This document shows positions 13,161 to 16,554 of a stretch of 16,554 nt of DNA, one piece after another. Below the pieces are notes generated by a model that saw only the letters and a program-made list of their open reading frames with translations, did not search any database and was not told the DNA's origin. The translations under genes and the position numbers were made by a program. Each line of letters starts with the position of its first letter. Within the stretch, counting starts at the first letter, position 1. This stretch comes from an uncultured Sulfurovum sp. (GTDB taxonomy: Bacteria > Campylobacterota > Campylobacteria > Campylobacterales > Sulfurovaceae), in NCBI GenBank assembly GCA_902727905.1, contig CACVAR010000325.1:1-16554 (forward strand), read 5' to 3'.

Positions 13161-14492
13161 ATGACAAAACTTCTACTAGCTGTTACATTAACAGCTACGC
13201 TCAATACCTTACTCTTAGCTCAAACCACGCTTTCACTAGGAGAAAGAAGTGCCACAAACATAGACTTTATGCAAGCAAATGAAATTCGAGATACGACGCA
13301 TATTAAACAAGATCCTACTCCTTTTACCAAAGAAATTGAGCTTATGTCAGCTGACGAACAACTAGAGTATGATCGTATCTATAATGAAAAATATTTTGCT
13401 CCTTGGACTCAAAGTACCGTAGAACTTTCTAAAGGTGCAAAAACATGGCAATTTAAATATGCTAAAGAAAAAACCTATAGAAGTGATGGACAATCAATTC
13501 CAAAATCTTGGTATAGATATGAAATTACAAATTCAAACTTTAAAAACTCAGATACTTTAAATATTCCTGCTATTACTTTACGTCATACCGATTTACGTCT
13601 TTATCCTAGTAGTAGAGGTATCTATTACGATCCAAAACGTGCTGGAGAAGGTTTTCCTTTTGATTATTCGCAAAACTCTTCAGTTCATATCAATACACCC
13701 ATAATCATTTCACACTACTCCTTAGATCAACTTTGGGTTTATGCCCAAACTTCATTTGCCTCTGGTTGGATTAAAATAGATGATATTGCCTTTACAAATT
13801 TAGACTTTCAAGAAAAGTTCCAAAATGATAACTATGCCATCACCGTAAAAGACAACTTAAAACTCTCCGATGACAATGGTGAAATATCTTTGGTAAAAAT
13901 GGGAAGTATCTTTCCTATAGACCCTAAAACAAAAAAATATTTAATGGCGAAAAAAGATGAAAAAGGTTTTGCTAAACTAGAAAAAGTTACCGTTAACGAT
14001 GTGGATATCATTGCTCAAAAACCTATTAAATTCAATGAATATAACTTAGCCTATATTTCAAAGCAACTTGTAGGTGAACCCTATGGATGGGGTGGAAAAG
14101 AAAGGTGTCGAGACTGTTCTGCCCTAACACGTGACTTCTTTTCCCCTTTTGGGATTTACCTACCTAGGAATTCAAGACAACAAGCAAAATCTGGTGCTGA
14201 ATTTATGTCACTAAAAGGACTGGGTGCAACACAAAAGAAACAAACCATAGTAGACTATGCGAAACCTTTCCGTTCTATGCTCTTTGTACCGGGTCATATT
14301 ACCCTCTATCTAGGAGAAAAAAAAGGTGAACCTATTATCTTACATAACTATTGGGGAGTACGTTTAAATGATGGGAGTAAAAAAGTTATGGGAAGAGCCA
14401 TTATTAGTACAACAACACCAGGGAAAGAGCTACCTGATGTTAAACAAAGAAGTATGCTAATTAACACACTTACTGGAATTGTGAACTTTTAA
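13161..14492 (+). CDS. Secreted SH3-domain NlpC/P60 peptidoglycan endopeptidase
   Basis: This C40-family cysteine peptidase should cut stem peptides of peptidoglycan in the periplasm. A signal peptide covers about residues 1-20, and no lipobox Cys is seen. An N-terminal helical region with EYDRIYNEKYFAPW (69-82) is the NlpC/P60 N-terminal segment found in this multi-domain type. Two SH3-like domains follow: about 135-212 (RHTDLRLYPS, then FDYSQNSSVHINTP, then ASGWIKIDDIAF) and about 215-288. The catalytic domain (about 293-418) has GWGGKERCRDCSALT with nucleophile Cys319, VPGHITLYLG with His379, and ILHNYWG with His395 as third catalytic residue. LPRNSRQQ (335-341) is the usual substrate-site block. 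A strong Shine-Dalgarno is present. The gene converges on purF with 10 bases between stops, inside a perfect palindrome. Partners for wall synthesis in this window are PBP1A and DapB, but not in an operon with it. Confidence 0.92.
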   Translation: MTKLLLAVTLTATLNTLLLAQTTLSLGERSATNIDFMQANEIRDTTHIKQDPTPFTKEIELMSADEQLEYDRIYNEKYFAPWTQSTVELSKGAKTWQFKYAKEKTYRSDGQSIPKSWYRYEITNSNFKNSDTLNIPAITLRHTDLRLYPSSRGIYYDPKRAGEGFPFDYSQNSSVHINTPIIISHYSLDQLWVYAQTSFASGWIKIDDIAFTNLDFQEKFQNDNYAITVKDNLKLSDDNGEISLVKMGSIFPIDPKTKKYLMAKKDEKGFAKLEKVTVNDVDIIAQKPIKFNEYNLAYISKQLVGEPYGWGGKERCRDCSALTRDFFSPFGIYLPRNSRQQAKSGAEFMSLKGLGATQKKQTIVDYAKPFRSMLFVPGHITLYLGEKKGEPIILHNYWGVRLNDGSKKVMGRAIISTTTPGKELPDVKQRSMLINTLTGIVNF

Positions 14493-14504
14493 AAGTTCAC
14501 AATT
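14477..14504. terminator. Perfect 28-bp palindrome between convergent NlpC/P60 and purF genes
   Basis: The left half AATTGTGAACTTTT is followed immediately by its exact reverse complement. The palindrome contains the stop codon of the NlpC/P60 gene (14490-14492) and overlaps two bases of the purF stop codon. As RNA from either strand it folds to a 10-12 bp stem with a small A/T loop, so it can serve as a bidirectional terminator. No T run follows the stem on either side. Confidence 0.6.
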
Positions 14505-15873
14505 AAGCATAAGCACTACAACCCGGACTATCTGCATTTCCACCTGCAAAATATTCTCCATCAAAAGAAACTAACGAATACTTTGTATCATCACCCAGTG
14601 ACTCTTTAAGCCCATCAACAGACAAAAATCCTAGTGAATCAGCACCTATATAGGCTCTTACTTCTTCAACAGTTTTATACGCAGAAATCAACTCATTTTT
14701 ACTTGCTGTATCTATTCCATAACGACAAGGAAACTTAATCTCAGGCGCTGCAATACGCATGTGTACCTCTTTAGCCCCTGCTTCTTTAAGCATTCTAACT
14801 ATTTGAAGTGACGTTGTACCACGAACCAAAGAGTCATCTACAATGGCAACACTTTTACCAGCAATCATATCTTTAATCGGTGAAAGCTTTAACTTTACCT
14901 TTAAATCACGAATCTCTTGTGTAGGCTCAATAAAGGTACGACCAACATAATGATTACGTACAATTCCCATCTCAAATGGAACACCCATACCATCGGCGTA
15001 TCCTTTGGCTGCTGCCACACCTGAGTCTGGAACAGGAAGTACCAAGTCAATTTTAGCTGGTGTCTCTTTTGCCAACTGTTTACCCATCTCTAAACGCATG
15101 TTATACACCGTCTTACCAGCAATAATCGAATCAGGTCTCGCAAAATAGATATACTCGAAAGCACAAGGATGAGGGTCTGCTTCAAAAATCATCTCTGATT
15201 TTGGCTCTTTTCCTTTCGTAAAGGTCAACATTTCTCCTGGCTCAACATCACGTACAAACTCAGCACCTACTAAATCAAATGCACAAGTTTCTGAAGCGAC
15301 AATGTAACCACCATTTTTTAACTTTCCTAAACTCAATGGACGAATTCCAAAACGATCACGAACCACAAACATCTTCGTACGACTTTGAATAATAAGACAA
15401 TAAGCCCCCTCAATCTTTGTAAGCATATCTTTAATACGATCTTTTAACTTATCTTCAGAACTCTTTGCAATGAGGTGAACAATATTTTCTGTATCCATCC
15501 CTGTTTGGAAAATAGCACCTTTTTCAATAAGTTCATCACGCACTTCATATTTATTGGTTAGGTTCCCATTATGTGCAACAGAAATCTCACCCAGTTTATA
15601 TTTTGCAAAAACAGGCTGAGCATCTAAAACGGAGTCTTTTCCAGCTGTTGAGTATCGGTTATGTCCTATGGCACAAGAACCTTCAAGCAGTTTTAAACGT
15701 CCTTGATGAAAAACATCCGTCACCAAACCACGCTTTTTAATCAAATGAATACGCTCTCCATCAGCCGATGAAATCCCTGTAGACTCTTGCCCACGATGTT
15801 GCATTGCGAACAATGCATAGTAAGCTAACTTAGAAGCATCTTCGGCACCAAATACACCAACAACTGCACACAT
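14503..15873 (-). CDS. purF: Amidophosphoribosyltransferase
   Basis: PurF makes 5-phosphoribosylamine from PRPP and glutamine, the committed step of purine synthesis. The glutaminase domain starts Met-Cys2, with Cys2 as N-terminal nucleophile after Met removal; there is no propeptide as found in Bacillus. It contains MQHRGQESTG (24-33), GHNRYST (70-76) and HNGNLTN (101-107). The phosphoribosyltransferase domain has the PRPP loop VAIVDDSLVRGTTS (342-355) with Asp346 and Asp347. The Fe-S cysteines of the Bacillus type are only partly kept: Cys237 (HPCAFEY) and Cys383 (FPCRYG) are there, but the later CxxC is not; a single Cys451 lies near the end. The start lies one base after the dapB stop, and its ribosome site (TAGGAA) is inside the last dapB codons. 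So the two form an operon. The same dapB-purF pair occurs in Campylobacter jejuni (from memory). Confidence 0.95.
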   Translation of the reverse strand: MCAVVGVFGAEDASKLAYYALFAMQHRGQESTGISSADGERIHLIKKRGLVTDVFHQGRLKLLEGSCAIGHNRYSTAGKDSVLDAQPVFAKYKLGEISVAHNGNLTNKYEVRDELIEKGAIFQTGMDTENIVHLIAKSSEDKLKDRIKDMLTKIEGAYCLIIQSRTKMFVVRDRFGIRPLSLGKLKNGGYIVASETCAFDLVGAEFVRDVEPGEMLTFTKGKEPKSEMIFEADPHPCAFEYIYFARPDSIIAGKTVYNMRLEMGKQLAKETPAKIDLVLPVPDSGVAAAKGYADGMGVPFEMGIVRNHYVGRTFIEPTQEIRDLKVKLKLSPIKDMIAGKSVAIVDDSLVRGTTSLQIVRMLKEAGAKEVHMRIAAPEIKFPCRYGIDTASKNELISAYKTVEEVRAYIGADSLGFLSVDGLKESLGDDTKYSLVSFDGEYFAGGNADSPGCSAYA

Positions 15874-15874
15874 A

Positions 15875-16554
15875 TTATATTCCTAGACAGTCATTGATAC
15901 TGTACATTCCATTCTCTTGATCCACTAACCAAGCAGCTGCTCGTATCGCACCTTTTGAAAAAGTTTGACGACTGGTTGCTGTATGGTTTAACTCTAAGAA
16001 CTCACCGTCATTATAAAAACCAACTGTATGTCTTCCTACAATGTCTCCACCACGTAATGCCATAACAGCTATTTCATCTTTAGTTCTAGCGCCTATCTGA
16101 CCATCACGACCAGATATACGTACGGTGTCTAAGTCTTGTCCTCTACCCTTCGCAGCAAACTCACCCAATGTCAATGCTGTACCTGAAGGAGAATCAACTT
16201 TATGTCTATGATGTTGTTCAACAATTTCAATGTCAAAATCTTTTAAGGTCGCTGAAACTTGTTCAACCAACTGCTTTAACAAAGCAATACCAGCTGACAT
16301 ATTTGAAGAGTATAACACAGGCATTTCATTGGTTGCTTCTGTTAAAAGGTTTTGCTGATGCTCTGTAAATCCAGTTGTTGCAATAACCAATGGAGTAGGA
16401 TTTTTAAGTGCATTTTCTAATAGATCTTGTGTCGCAACAGGTGCTGAAAAATCAATAACCACATCACAGTTCTCTAAAACAGTTTTCATGTCATTAGTAA
16501 TCAATACAGATTCAGGAACAGCTACTTTTAACTCATCAAAAACATGTAAGACAC
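15875..16554 (-). CDS. dapB: 4-hydroxy-tetrahydrodipicolinate reductase, 5' end missing
   Basis: DapB reduces hydroxy-tetrahydrodipicolinate with NAD(P)H in the lysine and diaminopimelate pathway, which supplies the crosslinking residue of peptidoglycan. The gene runs off the right edge: the frame stays open from 16504, where a TTG lies, to the edge at 16552 and encodes family sequence (VLHVFDELKVAVPESVLITND). So 16504 is not the true start, and the missing part holds the N-terminal nucleotide-binding GxxGxMG. Visible are DVVIDFSAP, ATTGF, the active-site motif EQHHRHKVDSPSGTAL with the catalytic His pair and Lys, ALRGGDIVGRHTV, and ELNHTATSRQTF, which is typical of the C-terminal part. It is the upstream gene of a tight operon with purF (1-base gap). 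Confidence 0.95.
   Translation of the reverse strand, partial: VLHVFDELKVAVPESVLITNDMKTVLENCDVVIDFSAPVATQDLLENALKNPTPLVIATTGFTEHQQNLLTEATNEMPVLYSSNMSAGIALLKQLVEQVSATLKDFDIEIVEQHHRHKVDSPSGTALTLGEFAAKGRGQDLDTVRISGRDGQIGARTKDEIAVMALRGGDIVGRHTVGFYNDGEFLELNHTATSRQTFSKGAIRAAAWLVDQENGMYSINDCLGI

Noticed and set aside
16502..16504. TTG at 16504 as the start of dapB
   Set aside because: The frame continues to the right edge with sequence typical of DapB, and the N-terminal nucleotide-binding motif is still missing; the gene is cut by the window edge.
1..16554. tRNA, rRNA, CRISPR, insertion sequence, prophage or defence system
   Set aside because: No cloverleaf-like block, regular direct repeats, transposase, integrase or nuclease/toxin-like gene was seen; every large frame belongs to a housekeeping-type or envelope/signalling protein.

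Overview
This window looks like a core chromosomal segment of a member of the Campylobacterota (formerly Epsilonproteobacteria), most likely a free-living Sulfurimonas- or Sulfurovum-like organism. The DNA is strongly AT-rich and genes are tightly packed. The gene pairs bioF-like/pbp1A, ilvE/SPFH and dapB/purF match pairs I recall as neighbours in Helicobacter or Campylobacter. The histidine kinase carries the HQWRQP type of H-box that is common in this phylum. Genus assignment is by impression only.

Left part (1-5300): the 3' part of a BioF/KBL-family PLP enzyme is followed by penicillin-binding protein 1A on the + strand. A Bcp-type peroxiredoxin converges on pbp1A. Divergent from bcp is a 73-residue protein of unknown function. 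Next, on the - strand, is a soluble double-PAS orphan histidine kinase.

Middle part (5370-10005), all on the - strand: a DUF420-like four-helix membrane protein is directly abutted by a DUF523/TudS-like cysteine protein. Then come an NAD(P)-dependent aldehyde dehydrogenase, a small periplasmic cytochrome c, and an AsmA-like membrane-anchored protein. The last is divergent from ilvE.

Right part (10130-16554): ilvE, an SPFH/HflK-like membrane protein, bifunctional hisIE and a secreted SH3-NlpC/P60 cell-wall peptidase run on the + strand. They converge on a dapB-purF operon on the - strand, with dapB running off the right edge. bioF runs off the left edge.

The functions are mostly housekeeping: cell-wall synthesis and remodelling (PBP1A, NlpC/P60, and DapB for diaminopimelate), amino-acid, histidine, purine and possibly biotin synthesis, peroxide defence and respiration. 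I see no tRNA, rRNA, CRISPR array, insertion sequence or phage gene. No intergenic gap exceeds about 210 bp. I found no convincing new biological system. The points most worth checking are a perfect 28-bp palindrome shared by two convergent stop codons, a PurF lacking part of the usual Fe-S cysteine set, the DUF420/TudS-like coupled pair, and several inverted repeats in promoter regions.
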